DNA of 64,000 nt from Mycoplana rhizolycopersici (GCF_013378445.1 NZ_JABXYK010000009.1:62001-126000); one strand, 5' to 3'; shown: positions 37,618 through 46,834, counted from the first letter of the stretch. Program-made: numbers and translations. Notes: generated from the letters alone by a model not told the origin.

Positions 37618-38931
37618 ATGCTGCCGCAGGAGATCATACGGCGCAAACGCGACGGCGAGGTGCTCCAGGCGCAGGAGATCTCCGGCTTCATCCAGGCGCT
37701 GACGGATGGCGCGGCGAGCGAGAGCCAGATCGCTGCCTTTGCGATGGCCATCTGGTTCCGCGGCATGGATGCGCGGGAAACGGTCGCATTGACCGAAGCG
37801 ATGCGCGATTCCGGCGACGTGCTCGATTGGCGCGAGATCGACCGGCCGGTGGCGGACAAGCATTCGACCGGCGGGGTCGGCGACAACGTCTCGCTGATGC
37901 TTGCACCGATTGCGGCCGCGTGCGGGCTGGCGGTGCCGATGATCTCCGGCCGCGGGCTCGGCCATACCGGCGGCACACTCGACAAGCTGGAATCGATCCC
38001 CGGCTATGGGATCGACCCGGCGCCCGAACTCTTTCGTCAGGCGGTGAAAGAAGCGGGTTGCGCGATCGTCGGCCAGAGCGCGGCGCTGGCGCCGGCCGAC
38101 CGGCGGCTCTACGCGATACGCGACGTCACCGCGACGGTGGATTCCGTACCGCTGATCACCGCCTCGATCCTGTCGAAGAAGCTGGCAGCCGGCCTGCAGT
38201 CGCTCGTCCTCGACGTCAAGCTCGGTAACGGAGCCTTCATGACCAGCCGCGCGGATGCGGAACGGCTGGCGCAAGCGCTCGTGGAGGTCGCAAACGGTGC
38301 CGGCCTACCGACGACGGCGCTGATCACCGACATGAACCAGCCGCTTGCCGATGCAGTCGGCAACGTGGTCGAGGTCGAAAACTGCATCGACGTCCTGAAG
38401 GGGGCGAAGAAAGGCACACGGCTCGAACGCGTCGTGCTTTCGCTGGCCGCCGAGATGCTGGTCAGCGCAGGCGTCGAAGCAGATGCGGCGGCCGCACATG
38501 GGCGCGCTCAGCGGGCGCTTGCGGACGGAAGTGCGGCCGAGGCTTTCTCGAGGATGGTGTTCCTGCTCGGCGGGCCGGCACGGCTGCTGGATGAGCCGTC
38601 ACGCTGGCTTGCGAGGGCGCCGGTCATCGTGCCGGTCACGGCCGACACAGCGGGCTACGTCGCATCCTGCGATACGCGCGGCATCGGCCTGGCGGTGATC
38701 GAACTCGGCGGCGGCCGGACCAGGCCGGATCAGGTGGTCGACCACCGCGTCGGCTTCGACCAGTTGCTTCCGCTCGGTTCGCGCGCGGAGAAGGGCGACG
38801 AGCTCGGGCGCGTGCACGCGCGCTCGCAAGAAGAGGCCGAGGCCTTCGCTGGACGCCTGCGCGCCCTCTACACGATCGAGGATGCCGCACCCCTGCCCGA
38901 CTATCCGATCGTCAGCCGGATCAGCGGATAA
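37618..38931 (+). CDS. deoA: Thymidine phosphorylase
   Basis: Phosphorolyses thymidine to thymine and deoxyribose 1-phosphate. The 437-residue protein shows the glycosyltransferase family 3 layout: N-terminal helices (LPQEIIRRKRDGEVL), phosphate-binding DKHSTGGVGDNVSLMLAPIAA and the ISGRGLGHTGGTLDKLESIPG signature. It is the last gene of the transporter-salvage operon. Its 3' end overlaps the opposite-strand aspartic protease gene by 11 bases. Confidence 0.96.
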   Translation: MLPQEIIRRKRDGEVLQAQEISGFIQALTDGAASESQIAAFAMAIWFRGMDARETVALTEAMRDSGDVLDWREIDRPVADKHSTGGVGDNVSLMLAPIAAACGLAVPMISGRGLGHTGGTLDKLESIPGYGIDPAPELFRQAVKEAGCAIVGQSAALAPADRRLYAIRDVTATVDSVPLITASILSKKLAAGLQSLVLDVKLGNGAFMTSRADAERLAQALVEVANGAGLPTTALITDMNQPLADAVGNVVEVENCIDVLKGAKKGTRLERVVLSLAAEMLVSAGVEADAAAAHGRAQRALADGSAAEAFSRMVFLLGGPARLLDEPSRWLARAPVIVPVTADTAGYVASCDTRGIGLAVIELGGGRTRPDQVVDHRVGFDQLLPLGSRAEKGDELGRVHARSQEEAEAFAGRLRALYTIEDAAPLPDYPIVSRISG

Positions 38932-39451
38932 GCCGCATGCTGCTGCCGTCCACCTGATAGGATGCGAGCCCCTTCAGGAAGGTCATCCCGACGAGCATGC
39001 CGTCCAGCGACTTGTCGTCCAGCACCATCGCGCCGACGTTCGACACGGTGATGGAGCCGATGGCGACGCTGTCCAGGCGCACATAGGCGGCCCGCGCCCG
39101 GCCGTTGGCCGTATCCACGGCATATCGGAACTCGAGCTTGTTGCGGGAAAAGCCGAGCCGCTCGGCCGTCGACAGATTGATCGCAACCATGCTGGCGCCT
39201 GTATCCACCATGCCTTCGACCTTGCGGCCGTTGATGGTGAAGAGGCCTGAGAAATGCCCCCTGTCGTCGGCTTCGAGCGTCACGCCGCGGTTGCCGGTGT
39301 AGCGAGCGGTCGAGACCGATTGCGCCTGTGCCGCAGCTGTTTGGGCCTTGTCCGGCGCCTCGCCGGGAGCGAGGAAGGTGCCGGCCAATCCGGGCACATA
39401 GACAGCTGCGACCGCAACGGCCGCGACCACGAACAGACTGCGAGCGAACAT
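38921..39451 (-). CDS. Clan AA aspartic protease (TIGR02281-type), membrane-anchored
   Basis: A 176-residue retropepsin-like protein. The N-terminus MFARSLFVVAAVAVAAVYVPG is a signal anchor. A linker (about 35-60) leads to a single aspartic-protease half-domain with the catalytic motif GMVDTGASMVAINL (Asp around residue 85) and a matching flap region. It would act as a dimer in the periplasm; targets are unknown. The ATG at 39451 has AGGAG upstream, so it is preferred over 39472. It is convergent with deoA and unrelated to nucleoside metabolism by sequence. Confidence 0.88.
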   Translation of the reverse strand: MFARSLFVVAAVAVAAVYVPGLAGTFLAPGEAPDKAQTAAAQAQSVSTARYTGNRGVTLEADDRGHFSGLFTINGRKVEGMVDTGASMVAINLSTAERLGFSRNKLEFRYAVDTANGRARAAYVRLDSVAIGSITVSNVGAMVLDDKSLDGMLVGMTFLKGLASYQVDGSSMRLIR

Positions 39452-39621
39452 GGCATCTCCTGCGGGAATCATCCCCGACCCGTGCGAGCTCCGAACTCGA
39501 AGATCGCCGGGCGGATGCCCGCATTAGACCATGCACGGGTTGACGGACCAGAAAGAACCGGTGGAGACGTCCCATTTTGCCACAACGAATGAAAGACGTG
39601 GCTAACGGATAATTAAGACGC

Positions 39622-40251
39622 TTACTTGGTGCCGTACATGCGGTCACCGGCGTCGCCGAGGCCCGGCATGATGTAGCCCTTTTCGTTCAGGTGGCTGTCG
39701 ATGGAGGCGGTATAGACAGGGACATCCGGATGGGCGGCGCGGAAATTGCGGATGCCCTCGGGTGCCGCCAGCAGGCACAGGAAGCGGATGTTGGTGGCGC
39801 CGCGCTCTTTCAGCTTCTCGATTGCGGCGATCGCAGAATTTCCCGTCGCCAGCATGGGGTCGACGACGATGATGAGGCGCTCATTCAGAAGGTCCGGCGC
39901 CTTGAAGAAGTACTCGACGGCCTCGAGCGTCTCATGGTCGCGGTAGACGCCGATATGCGAGACGCGGGCGGAGGGGACCAGTTCGAGCATGCCCTCCAGA
40001 AGGCCGTTGCCGGCGCGCAGGATCGAGGCGAAAACCAGCTTCTTGCCTTCGAGGACCGGCGCATCGATCGTCTGCAGTGGAGTTTCGATGCGCTCGGTGG
40101 TCAGTTCGAGATCACGCGTGACCTCGTAGCAGAGCAGCGTCGAGATCTCGCGCAGCAGCCGGCGGAAGCTGCCGGTGGATGTTTCCTTCTTGCGCATGAT
40201 GGTCAGCTTGTGCTGAACGAGCGGGTGATCGATGACTGTGACGCCGTCCAT
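39622..40251 (-). CDS. upp: Uracil phosphoribosyltransferase
   Basis: Salvages uracil with PRPP to UMP. The 209-residue form starting [21 protein letters not shown] equals the usual family length; an ATG six codons upstream (40269) is possible. PRPP-binding motif [19 protein letters not shown] and the C-terminal uracil-binding [17 protein letters not shown] are intact. It lies 118 bases after add on the minus strand and completes pyrimidine salvage together with cdd and deoA. Confidence 0.97.
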   Translation of the reverse strand: MDGVTVIDHPLVQHKLTIMRKKETSTGSFRRLLREISTLLCYEVTRDLELTTERIETPLQTIDAPVLEGKKLVFASILRAGNGLLEGMLELVPSARVSHIGVYRDHETLEAVEYFFKAPDLLNERLIIVVDPMLATGNSAIAAIEKLKERGATNIRFLCLLAAPEGIRNFRAAHPDVPVYTASIDSHLNEKGYIMPGLGDAGDRMYGTK

Positions 40252-40369
40252 GGCCAAACCTTCCGTCATGTTGGTTGATCCCTTCTTTTTTCACATTCGC
40301 TCCATGTCCTGCAAGAGACTGCAGGCGGTGGCATTGCGTCATCCCCGGTTGCGGGCCGGGCGAGCGTGA

Positions 40370-41329
40370 TCAGAGCCGCGCGAGCAGCCCCACCCTCGTC
40401 TCCTCGTCGACGAAGGCAGCCGCGATCGCCGTCCTCGTCATCGCATCCAGTTCCTCGTCGGAAAAGCCCATGATGCGCGAGGCGATATCGTATTCGCGCT
40501 CAAGCGAGGTCTTGAAGAAGGGCGGATCATCGGAATTCAACGTGACCTTCACGCCGGCCGCCTGCAGGCGGCGGAGCGGATGGGCGGCGAGGTCGGGAAA
40601 GACGCCGAGCGCCACGTTGGAGCCGGGGCAGACTTCCAGCACCACGCCTTCTTCGGCCAGCCGCGCCACGAGACCGGGATCCTCGACGGCGCGCACCCCG
40701 TGACCGATGCGGGTCGGGCGGACGACGTCGAGCGCATCGCGCACGCTCGACGCACCGCTCAATTCGCCGGCGTGAATGGTGATCCCCAGCCCGGCGTCGC
40801 GGGCGATATCGAAGGCGCGGGCAAAATCGGCAACAGCACCCATGCGCTCATCCCCCGCCATGTTGAAGCCGGCAATGAGCGGATTTCGGGCCGTCGCAGC
40901 GTAGTGCGCCGCCCATTCGACCCGTTCCGGGCCGCGATGCCGCAATCCGACGACGACCATGCGGCATTCGATGCCACTGCGCATCCGTGCCGCTTCGATC
41001 CCCCGGCCGATGCCGGCAACATAGGCGTCTGCGCCAAGGCCGACAGCCTCCGCATGATCGGGCGAGACAAAGAGTTCGCTGTAGACCGCGCCTGCAGCCG
41101 CCAGTTCGTCGAGATAGGCTTCGGTCAAAAGCGCGTAGTCGTCCTCGCTGCGAAACAGACCGGACACGGCGTCGTAGGCTGCGAGGAAGCTGGTGAAGTC
41201 GTGCCAGACATAGGCGCCGCCCTGCACAAACGCGTCCGTGGCGACGCCGTATCTGCGCGCCTGCGCCAGTGCCAGCGCCGGCGGAACGGCGCCTTCGAGA
41301 TGGCAGTGAAGTTCCGCCTTTTTCAGCAT
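40370..41329 (-). CDS. add: Adenosine deaminase
   Basis: Zinc amidohydrolase converting adenosine and deoxyadenosine to inosine forms. The 319-residue protein begins [21 protein letters not shown]: the HxH zinc ligands are at the start, the HAGE motif ([14 protein letters not shown]) holds the catalytic Glu, RIGHGVRA holds the third ligand and [10 protein letters not shown] the Asp pair. The ATG at 41329 lies five bases after the deoB stop, so the two are in one transcript; a longer upstream reading was rejected. Confidence 0.95.
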   Translation of the reverse strand: MLKKAELHCHLEGAVPPALALAQARRYGVATDAFVQGGAYVWHDFTSFLAAYDAVSGLFRSEDDYALLTEAYLDELAAAGAVYSELFVSPDHAEAVGLGADAYVAGIGRGIEAARMRSGIECRMVVVGLRHRGPERVEWAAHYAATARNPLIAGFNMAGDERMGAVADFARAFDIARDAGLGITIHAGELSGASSVRDALDVVRPTRIGHGVRAVEDPGLVARLAEEGVVLEVCPGSNVALGVFPDLAAHPLRRLQAAGVKVTLNSDDPPFFKTSLEREYDIASRIMGFSDEELDAMTRTAIAAAFVDEETRVGLLARL

Positions 41330-41334
41330 CCGCG

Positions 41335-42564
41335 TCACAGGAAGCTGCGCCCATGAGGTCCCGGCGCGATGCCGAGATGCTTTGCGATCGTTTCGCCGAT
41401 GTCTGCGAAGGTCGGGCGGATGTCGAGCAGGCGGGAGCGGATGCCCGGCCCGAAGCTCATGATGGGTACGCGCTCGCGGGTATGATCGGTGCCGCGCCAG
41501 GTCGGGTCGCAACCGTGGTCGGCGGTGAGGATCACCAGGTCGCCCGCGTGAAGCTTGCGGTCCACCTCCGGCAGGCGCCGGTCGAAGGCCTCAAGTGCCG
41601 CCGCATAGCCGGCAACGTCACGGCGATGGCCGTAGAGCATGTCGAAATCGACGAAATTGGTGAAGACTAGATCGCCGGCCTCCGCCTCGTCCATGGCCTT
41701 GAGCGTCGCATCGAACAGCGCCATGTTGCCATTGGCCTTGGTCAGTCGGCCGATGCCCCTGTGGGCGAAGATGTCGCCGATCTTGCCCACCGCATGCACC
41801 GTGCGCCCTGCCTCGCTGAGGCGGTCGAGCAGGGTCGGCTCCGGCGGAGGAACGGAATAGTCGCGCCTGTTGCCGGTCCGCTCGAACGTTGCCGGCGTCT
41901 CGCCGACAAAGGGGCGGGCAATGACACGGCCCACCTTTCCGCCGGGCCACTCGTCAAGGATGATGCGGACGGTCTGGCAGAAGGCGAGCAGCCGGTCGAG
42001 GCCGAAATGGCGTTCGTGGGCGGCGATCTGGAAGACGGAATCGGAGGAGGTGTAACAGATCGGTTTGCCGGTGCGGATATGCTCTTCGCCGAGGCGGGCG
42101 ATGATGTCGGTGCCGGAAGCGTGGCAGTTGCCGAGGATGCCGGGCACCTTTCCGAGCTCGCAGATGGTTGAAACGAGATCGGCGGAAAAGGCTTCGCCTT
42201 CGGCAGGGAAGTACCCCCAATCGAACATCACAGGCGTACCGGCAATCTCCCAGTGGCCCGACGGCGTGTCCTTGCCGCGCGAGACTTCGCTCGCCGCGCC
42301 ATGCTGGCCGAAGACGCGGGCAGGCACTTCCATTCCGTCCGGAAAGCGTCCGGACGCAGCTTTGGCCGCATGCAGCAGACCGAGTGCGGACATGTTTGGC
42401 AGCTTCAGCGGCCCGTGACGCAGTCCGGCGCGGTCGGCGGCGCCGGCAGCGCAGAATTCGGCGATGTGGCCAAGCGTATCGGCGCCGTCGTCGCCGAAGT
42501 CTGCCGCATCCGGTCCGCCGCCGATACCGAAGGAATCCAGCACGAATAGAAAGGCTCTCGCCAT
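41335..42564 (-). CDS. deoB: Phosphopentomutase
   Basis: Isomerises (deoxy)ribose 1-phosphate to the 5-phosphate, linking the phosphorylases to DeoC. The 409-residue protein belongs to the alkaline phosphatase superfamily: metal-binding Asp in [16 protein letters not shown], the catalytic Thr in [10 protein letters not shown], and C-terminal [18 protein letters not shown] with metal-binding His/Asp. It is the first gene of the deoB-add-upp arm, on the strand opposite to the transporter arm. Confidence 0.96.
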   Translation of the reverse strand: MARAFLFVLDSFGIGGGPDAADFGDDGADTLGHIAEFCAAGAADRAGLRHGPLKLPNMSALGLLHAAKAASGRFPDGMEVPARVFGQHGAASEVSRGKDTPSGHWEIAGTPVMFDWGYFPAEGEAFSADLVSTICELGKVPGILGNCHASGTDIIARLGEEHIRTGKPICYTSSDSVFQIAAHERHFGLDRLLAFCQTVRIILDEWPGGKVGRVIARPFVGETPATFERTGNRRDYSVPPPEPTLLDRLSEAGRTVHAVGKIGDIFAHRGIGRLTKANGNMALFDATLKAMDEAEAGDLVFTNFVDFDMLYGHRRDVAGYAAALEAFDRRLPEVDRKLHAGDLVILTADHGCDPTWRGTDHTRERVPIMSFGPGIRSRLLDIRPTFADIGETIAKHLGIAPGPHGRSFL

Positions 42565-42706
42565 CTGTCACCTATCGACATCGGGTTTGGCTGCGGGCGC
42601 AATGCCTCCGGACGCACTCCGGAACGTTATATGCGCTGCGGCTCAATTACGCTTATCTAGGGTCGGAATGGCATGGAAGAGGTGGCCGGCTCAAGAAAAA
42701 TCGGCG

Positions 42707-43300
42707 TCAGCCACAGGTGGTGCACGTGATGGTGCTGCCCAGTCGCGCACGGCTGTAGCTCGTCCGATGGAGATTGATCGACTTGATCGTCTCGGCGGTC
42801 GCACCGGGAATGGCCACCAGCACCTTGTAGGGCATCGTCAGTTCGGTCCTGACGATGAAGGATTCGACCTTCGTCATTTCCGAGGGCAGCTGCACGGTGG
42901 TGCCCTTCACGTAAGGCACGCCCTTGGCCTCGTTGCGCGACCAGGCAATCGTGGCGTTCCCGTTGTCGTCGATCTGGATGCCGGTGATTTTCAAGGTGTA
43001 GTTGTTGGCGGTGTACGGTGCCAGAAGGTTCGACGCTATCGACGGCATCTCGTCGAGATATGTGGGCGAAACTTCCTTAACCTGGGCGACGACGTCGGCA
43101 ATCGTGGCGGCGGAACGCCCGACCTTGGAGGTGAAGGACCAGGCGACGGAGATTTCGTAGGCTCCAATGTAACCGACGAGCAACAGCGGCATCACGATGG
43201 CAAACTCGACAGCACCCGCTCCATCGCGCGCGCGTATCAGTCTGCAAAAAGCAGCCTTCAGGCTTCGACCTGAACTCGATGTTCTCGTGCTCTTCGTCAT
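42707..43300 (-). CDS. TadE-family minor pilin-like protein
   Basis: Tad pilus pseudopilin of 197 residues. After a basic N-terminus there is a prepilin-like hydrophobic segment (DGAGAVEFAIVMPLLLVGYIGAYE) with the conserved Glu five residues after the presumed cleavage glycine, then a periplasmic domain with a C-terminal CTTCG pair. Its start codon overlaps the stop of the upstream TadE-like gene (43297-43926), so both are co-translated. It belongs to the divergent arm of the pilus cluster. Confidence 0.87.
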   Translation of the reverse strand: MTKSTRTSSSGRSLKAAFCRLIRARDGAGAVEFAIVMPLLLVGYIGAYEISVAWSFTSKVGRSAATIADVVAQVKEVSPTYLDEMPSIASNLLAPYTANNYTLKITGIQIDDNGNATIAWSRNEAKGVPYVKGTTVQLPSEMTKVESFIVRTELTMPYKVLVAIPGATAETIKSINLHRTSYSRARLGSTITCTTCG

Positions 43301-43926
43301 TGATACGCCTCGTTCTGAATGACAGCCGTTGCGACGAGGAGATAGTCGCTCAACGAACCGTCGGGCGCCTGCAGGTTCGCCAGGTAAGGCCGCATGAAAT
43401 CGAGGATAACCGGCCAGCGATAGTAGGCGCGGACGATGTTGATCGCGGATTTTCCGCCCGGCGAAAATTTCAACTTGGTCGTGTCGAGCGGGCCCGTCTC
43501 TGGATCTCCGGTTCGAGGAACCGTGTTGGCCGGCAAATCCGCGAAGCTCGGAGCGCTGCGCACGTCGAGAAATAGCCGGGAAGGAATGTCGATTTCCTGC
43601 AGCGAACAGGTCATCATGATAGTGAGTTCCTCGCAGAATTTGGCGCGGAATGCCGTTTCATCCTTCACGTCGGTCGGCTGGCCGGTATTGAAGGTAATTT
43701 CGCCCATTCTGATCTTGCGGGCGATCTTGTCGTTGGCGTTGACCAGCACTTGCTCGGCGGCAAAGGAAGCAACCGTTTCCATGGTTGCAAAGACGACCAC
43801 AAAGAACATCGGGGCAAGGATTGCGAATTGCAGAGCGGATCCGCCCGAGCGTTCCCGCAGCAGACCTTTCAGCTTGCTCCTTGCTCTTTCCCCAAATCCG
43901 CCCGACGCCGTCAGCATGGTCGCCAT
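43297..43926 (-). CDS. TadE/TadG-family pseudopilin
   Basis: A second pseudopilin-like protein, 209 residues in the form given. It has the hydrophobic segment SALQFAILAPMFFVVVFATME (about 28-48) and a periplasmic part with three cysteines. The start is uncertain: ATGs at 43953, 43926 and 43917 are in frame and none has a strong ribosome-binding site. Its role, with the TadE-like partner, is probably pilus initiation or surface retention (inference from other Tad systems). Confidence 0.83.
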   Translation of the reverse strand: MATMLTASGGFGERARSKLKGLLRERSGGSALQFAILAPMFFVVVFATMETVASFAAEQVLVNANDKIARKIRMGEITFNTGQPTDVKDETAFRAKFCEELTIMMTCSLQEIDIPSRLFLDVRSAPSFADLPANTVPRTGDPETGPLDTTKLKFSPGGKSAINIVRAYYRWPVILDFMRPYLANLQAPDGSLSDYLLVATAVIQNEAYQ

Positions 43927-44122
43927 CCCACCCAAACTCGCGTCGTCATCCATGGACAATCGACGCACAGACCCGTGCGCAGTCCCGTCAGGCGGCCGCA
44001 ACGGCTGCGCAGGGACGCATGTCAACCAGCCTAGAAGATAGAACGTTTATTTTTCGTGAGCGGGAACGGGAGTGTTTTAGAGAATTCTCACTTTTACGCA
44101 GGGCGTGACGGTGAAAGAAGCG

Positions 44123-44560
44123 TCAGGGACCGCTGCCGGCCGCATTCTTACCGCGATCGGCGTGCTGCTCGCAGATCGGCGTGCAGGAGAGTACGGAACG
44201 CTCGGTCTGGCGGAAAACGCGAACCGTGTTGCCCTCGTCGATGGAGACGAGGATGCGCTCGTCCACGATCGCGTTGCCGTCCGCATCGAGCAGGACGAGA
44301 TTGGTCGTTCCGAAATTGCGGCCGGTCAGCACGATGGTCTTGGCGTCCGCGACCGTCGCATCGGCGACTTCGGCATTTCCGACGATGACCTTGCTGACCG
44401 GACGGTCGAGCTTCAGTACGCGCGCGTGATCCATATAGACCCGCATCATCTCACCGTCCTCGGCGCGGGCGACGCCCACGGCCAGACAAGAGGGAAGCAG
44501 GAGAGCGCCAATGGCGAGGCGGATGCCCCCGGAAGTCGCAAGTGTGCCAGCGGTTCTCAT
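44123..44560 (-). CDS. Pilus assembly protein with T2SS/T3SS pil_N-type domain
   Basis: A 145-residue secreted protein: signal peptide (GALLLPSCLAVGVARAED), then a domain homologous to the N-terminal part of the CpaC secretin (LDRPVSKVIVGNAEVADATV, then KTIVLTGRNFGTTNLVLLDADG). Such stand-alone copies accompany Tad loci and may help the secretin; this is inferred. The ATG at 44560 is chosen. It heads the minus-strand arm that also holds the two pseudopilin genes. Confidence 0.84.
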   Translation of the reverse strand: MRTAGTLATSGGIRLAIGALLLPSCLAVGVARAEDGEMMRVYMDHARVLKLDRPVSKVIVGNAEVADATVADAKTIVLTGRNFGTTNLVLLDADGNAIVDERILVSIDEGNTVRVFRQTERSVLSCTPICEQHADRGKNAAGSGP

Positions 44561-44799
44561 CTGCAATGTCCCGAACTGAGGTCGCCTAGAAGATGGACTC
44601 GAATGGTGAATGAAGACTTAAGGGCCCGAAGCTTTCTTCCTGTCGCACCGAAAGCTGCGCGACCGACCCTTCGGCAAAGATGATCGTAACAGGAACAATG
44701 TGGACGCTCTCAGTATAGGCGCAATATAGGAGTGCGTGATAGCGCGCATTTTAGCGGCGATGTTGCTCCTTTGTTTACCACGATATTCGGGAAGCCGCG

Positions 44800-44814
44800 T
44801 TAACGCGATGGTAA
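44800..44814. promoter_or_regulatory. CtrA-like site upstream of the Flp pilin gene
   Basis: TTAA (44800-44803), seven bases, then GTAA (44811-44814): one mismatch from TTAA-N7-TTAA. It lies 113 bases before the pilin start. In Caulobacter pilA is CtrA-controlled. Confidence 0.45.
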
Positions 44815-44817
44815 CCC

Positions 44818-44830
44818 ACTTCCTTAAGCA
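44818..44830 (+). promoter_or_regulatory. Tad promoter element, copy at the pilin gene
   Basis: ACTTCCTTAAGCA, identical in 12 of 13 positions to the sequence at 45941-45953 upstream of cpaB. Both copies are preceded by TAACC. Confidence 0.5.
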
Positions 44831-44927
44831 GCCAGCAATCCGGCCCGTGTAGGTTGCAGTCATCCGAACAACGGCAAACAGTTGTCGGACGTGCTGAACC
44901 AAAACCCTGGAGTTAGGAGAAATTCCC

Positions 44928-45116
44928 ATGACCAAGATCTTCGCTCGCTTCCTGAAGGACGAATCCGGCGCGACCGCCATCGAATATGGCCTGATCGCTG
45001 CCCTGATCTCCGTCGCCCTGATCGGCGGCGCCAGCGCCCTCGGCGGCTCCCTCGACACGACGTTTGGCAATTTGTCGGATGCGCTCGACGAAAACAACAC
45101 CCCGGCCACGCCCTGA
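44928..45116 (+). CDS. pilA: Flp/Fap-type pilin
   Basis: Major structural subunit of the Tad (type IVb) pilus, 62 residues. The leader MTKIFARFLKDESG ends at the cleavage glycine, followed by ATAIEYGLIAALISVALIGG with the conserved Glu-Tyr pair of Flp pilins at positions 5-6 of the mature protein. A strong TTAGGAGA ribosome-binding site precedes it. It has its own promoter region and a downstream terminator, as expected for the most abundant product of the cluster. Confidence 0.95.
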   Translation: MTKIFARFLKDESGATAIEYGLIAALISVALIGGASALGGSLDTTFGNLSDALDENNTPATP

Positions 45117-45161
45117 TCGGCACAGGCGCCATGCGGGCAGCCGCATCGGCATGAGAATGGT

Positions 45162-45198
45162 GAGGACCGCGCCCAAGGGGCCGGTCCTCTCTTCATTT
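45162..45198 (+). terminator. Intrinsic terminator after the pilin gene
   Basis: GAGGACCG (45162-45169) pairs with CGGTCCTC (45182-45189), and an inner GCCC/GGGC pair extends the stem; TCTTCATTTCC follows. It separates the pilin gene from cpaA. Confidence 0.8.
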
Positions 45199-45280
45199 CC
45201 GCAGCGGTCCATCGCGATCTAAAGCTGGTCGCGATTTCTTAATTTTCGTGGGGCAATACTGGGCAGGTGAGGAAGAGCTT

Positions 45281-45793
45281 ATGACCGAAGCAGCCATCTT
45301 TGTCGTATTTCCGATTTGCCTGGCGATTGCAGCGTTATCCGACCTGCTCACCATGACGATCCCCAATCGCGTCTCTGCGATTCTTCTCGCGTCCTTCATT
45401 CTTGTTGCACCGCTGGCGGGACTGACGCTCACAGAGATCGGTCTCCACCTTCTTGCCGGCCTTCTGGTCTTCGGCGTCTGTTTCATGCTCTTCGCCGCAA
45501 ACGTCATGGGCGGCGGTGACGCGAAGCTTTTGACTGCGAGTTCCGTCTGGTTCGGAATGAGTGCCTCGCTGGTGTCCTACCTGCTCTACGTGTCGGTTTT
45601 CGGCGGTCTTCTCACGCTTGTGCTACTCTCGATGCGCGCCCGTTCCAACACGATCCTGGCATCCGGCCTGCCGGTTCCCGATCACCTGCTGACGGAAAAG
45701 AAGGTGCCCTATGGCATCGCGATCGGCATTGCAGCCTTTGTCGCCTATCCGGCATCGCCCCTGATGCAGGCTGCCCTCGCCACCTTCCACTGA
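45281..45793 (+). CDS. cpaA: Prepilin peptidase CpaA (A24 family)
   Basis: Inner-membrane aspartic peptidase that removes the pilin leader. The 170-residue protein has about five hydrophobic helices. The two active aspartates lie in AALSDLLTMTIPNR and in the GxGD-type motif VMGGGDAKLL. It is the short TadV/CpaA form without an N-methylation domain. The ATG at 45281 is preceded by GAGGAAGAG. It lies 164 bases after the pilin gene, beyond a terminator. Confidence 0.94.
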   Translation: MTEAAIFVVFPICLAIAALSDLLTMTIPNRVSAILLASFILVAPLAGLTLTEIGLHLLAGLLVFGVCFMLFAANVMGGGDAKLLTASSVWFGMSASLVSYLLYVSVFGGLLTLVLLSMRARSNTILASGLPVPDHLLTEKKVPYGIAIGIAAFVAYPASPLMQAALATFH

Positions 45794-45934
45794 CGCCGCC
45801 GGCCGCGACGGCTTGCTTAAAGCGTGATTTTCGAACGCCGGGACTGAGAATTCTCGTCCGACTTTAGCCATTGCAATTAAAGATTGAAGGCAAATCCCGG
45901 CAACGTATCATAGTGTGCGCCGCGCAACGCCTCG

Positions 45935-45966
45935 TTAACCACGTCCTTAAGCAAGTCATTAACCAT
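45935..45966. promoter_or_regulatory. Putative control region of the cpaB-tadC operon
   Basis: It contains TTAACC, then ACGTCCTTAAGCA (45941-45953; matches the element at the pilin gene) and a CtrA half-site TTAACCAT (45959-45966), 59 bases before the cpaB start. Confidence 0.5.
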
Positions 45967-46024
45967 AATTATACCATTTGGTGCGCAATGTGACGATGCA
46001 ATCTTGCACGTCCAGGGGCGAACC

Positions 46025-46834
46025 ATGAAACCGGCGCGAATCATTATTCTGGCAGTGGCCGTCTTGTCGGCCGGTGTTGCAGGCTATCTCGCGCTGCAGC
46101 TCGCCCGCGGCAACAAGATCTCCGTCGCAAGCCAGCCGGTGGTCGAACGCGAACCGAGCATCAACGTGCTCGTCGCCAAGCAAAGCCTTCCGATCGGCGC
46201 GCGGCTCAGCGCCGATTCGGTCGGCTGGAGCGAGTGGCCCAAGGGCAACGTCGTCGAGGGCTTCATTACCGAGCAGGGCCGGCCCGATGCGCTGGAAAAG
46301 CTAGCAGGTGCCGTCGTGCGCATGCCGATCTTCAACGGAGAGCCGATCCGGCAGGAAAAGATCGCCGATTCCAGCAGCAAGATCATGTCTTCGCTGCTTC
46401 CCGCCGGGAAGCGGGCGGTATCGACGGAGATCTCGGTTGCCACCGGTGCCGGCGGCTTCATCCTGCCGAACGACCGCGTCGACGTCATCATGGTCCGTGA
46501 AGGCGACGACGACGCCAAGATCACGGAAACCATCCTCAACAATGTCCGCGTGCTGGCGATCGATCAGCAGATCCAGGAGAAGGACGACGGCTCGAAGACC
46601 GTCGTCGGCACCACCGCCACGCTCGAACTGACCCCCGACCAGGCAAAGGTGATCACGGTAGCCCAGCAGATGGCCGAACGGCTGCAGTTGGCGCTTCGCA
46701 GCGTGGCCGATGCCCAGGAGGAAGATACCCAGGCGGCGGAACATCTGCTGAGCGGCGGCGACGGCGCTCCGACCATCCAGGTCATCAAATCCGGCGAGAT
46801 CGTCAGGGCCAACTCGCCCGCGGCCAACCAGTGA
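46025..46834 (+). CDS. cpaB: Pilus assembly protein CpaB (RcpC family)
   Basis: Periplasmic/inner-membrane partner of the secretin, 269 residues. It starts with an uncleaved membrane segment (IIILAVAVLSAGVAGYLALQLA), followed by a SAF domain (about 46-110, NVLVAKQSLPIGARLSADSV) and a beta-rich domain (LPAGKRAVSTEISVATGAGGF, then LPNDRVDVIMV). It opens the seven-gene unit cpaB-cpaC-cpaD-cpaE-cpaF-tadB-tadC. Confidence 0.94.
   Translation: MKPARIIILAVAVLSAGVAGYLALQLARGNKISVASQPVVEREPSINVLVAKQSLPIGARLSADSVGWSEWPKGNVVEGFITEQGRPDALEKLAGAVVRMPIFNGEPIRQEKIADSSSKIMSSLLPAGKRAVSTEISVATGAGGFILPNDRVDVIMVREGDDDAKITETILNNVRVLAIDQQIQEKDDGSKTVVGTTATLELTPDQAKVITVAQQMAERLQLALRSVADAQEEDTQAAEHLLSGGDGAPTIQVIKSGEIVRANSPAANQ

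Larger units (their letters stand above)
44567..44927. other. Divergent promoter region of the Tad cluster
   Basis: A 361-base AT-richer interval without a gene. It holds CTTAAG near the minus-strand gene (44617-44622), a CtrA-like site (44800-44814), the element ACTTCCTTAAGCA (44818-44830) and the pilin ribosome-binding site. Confidence 0.65.
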
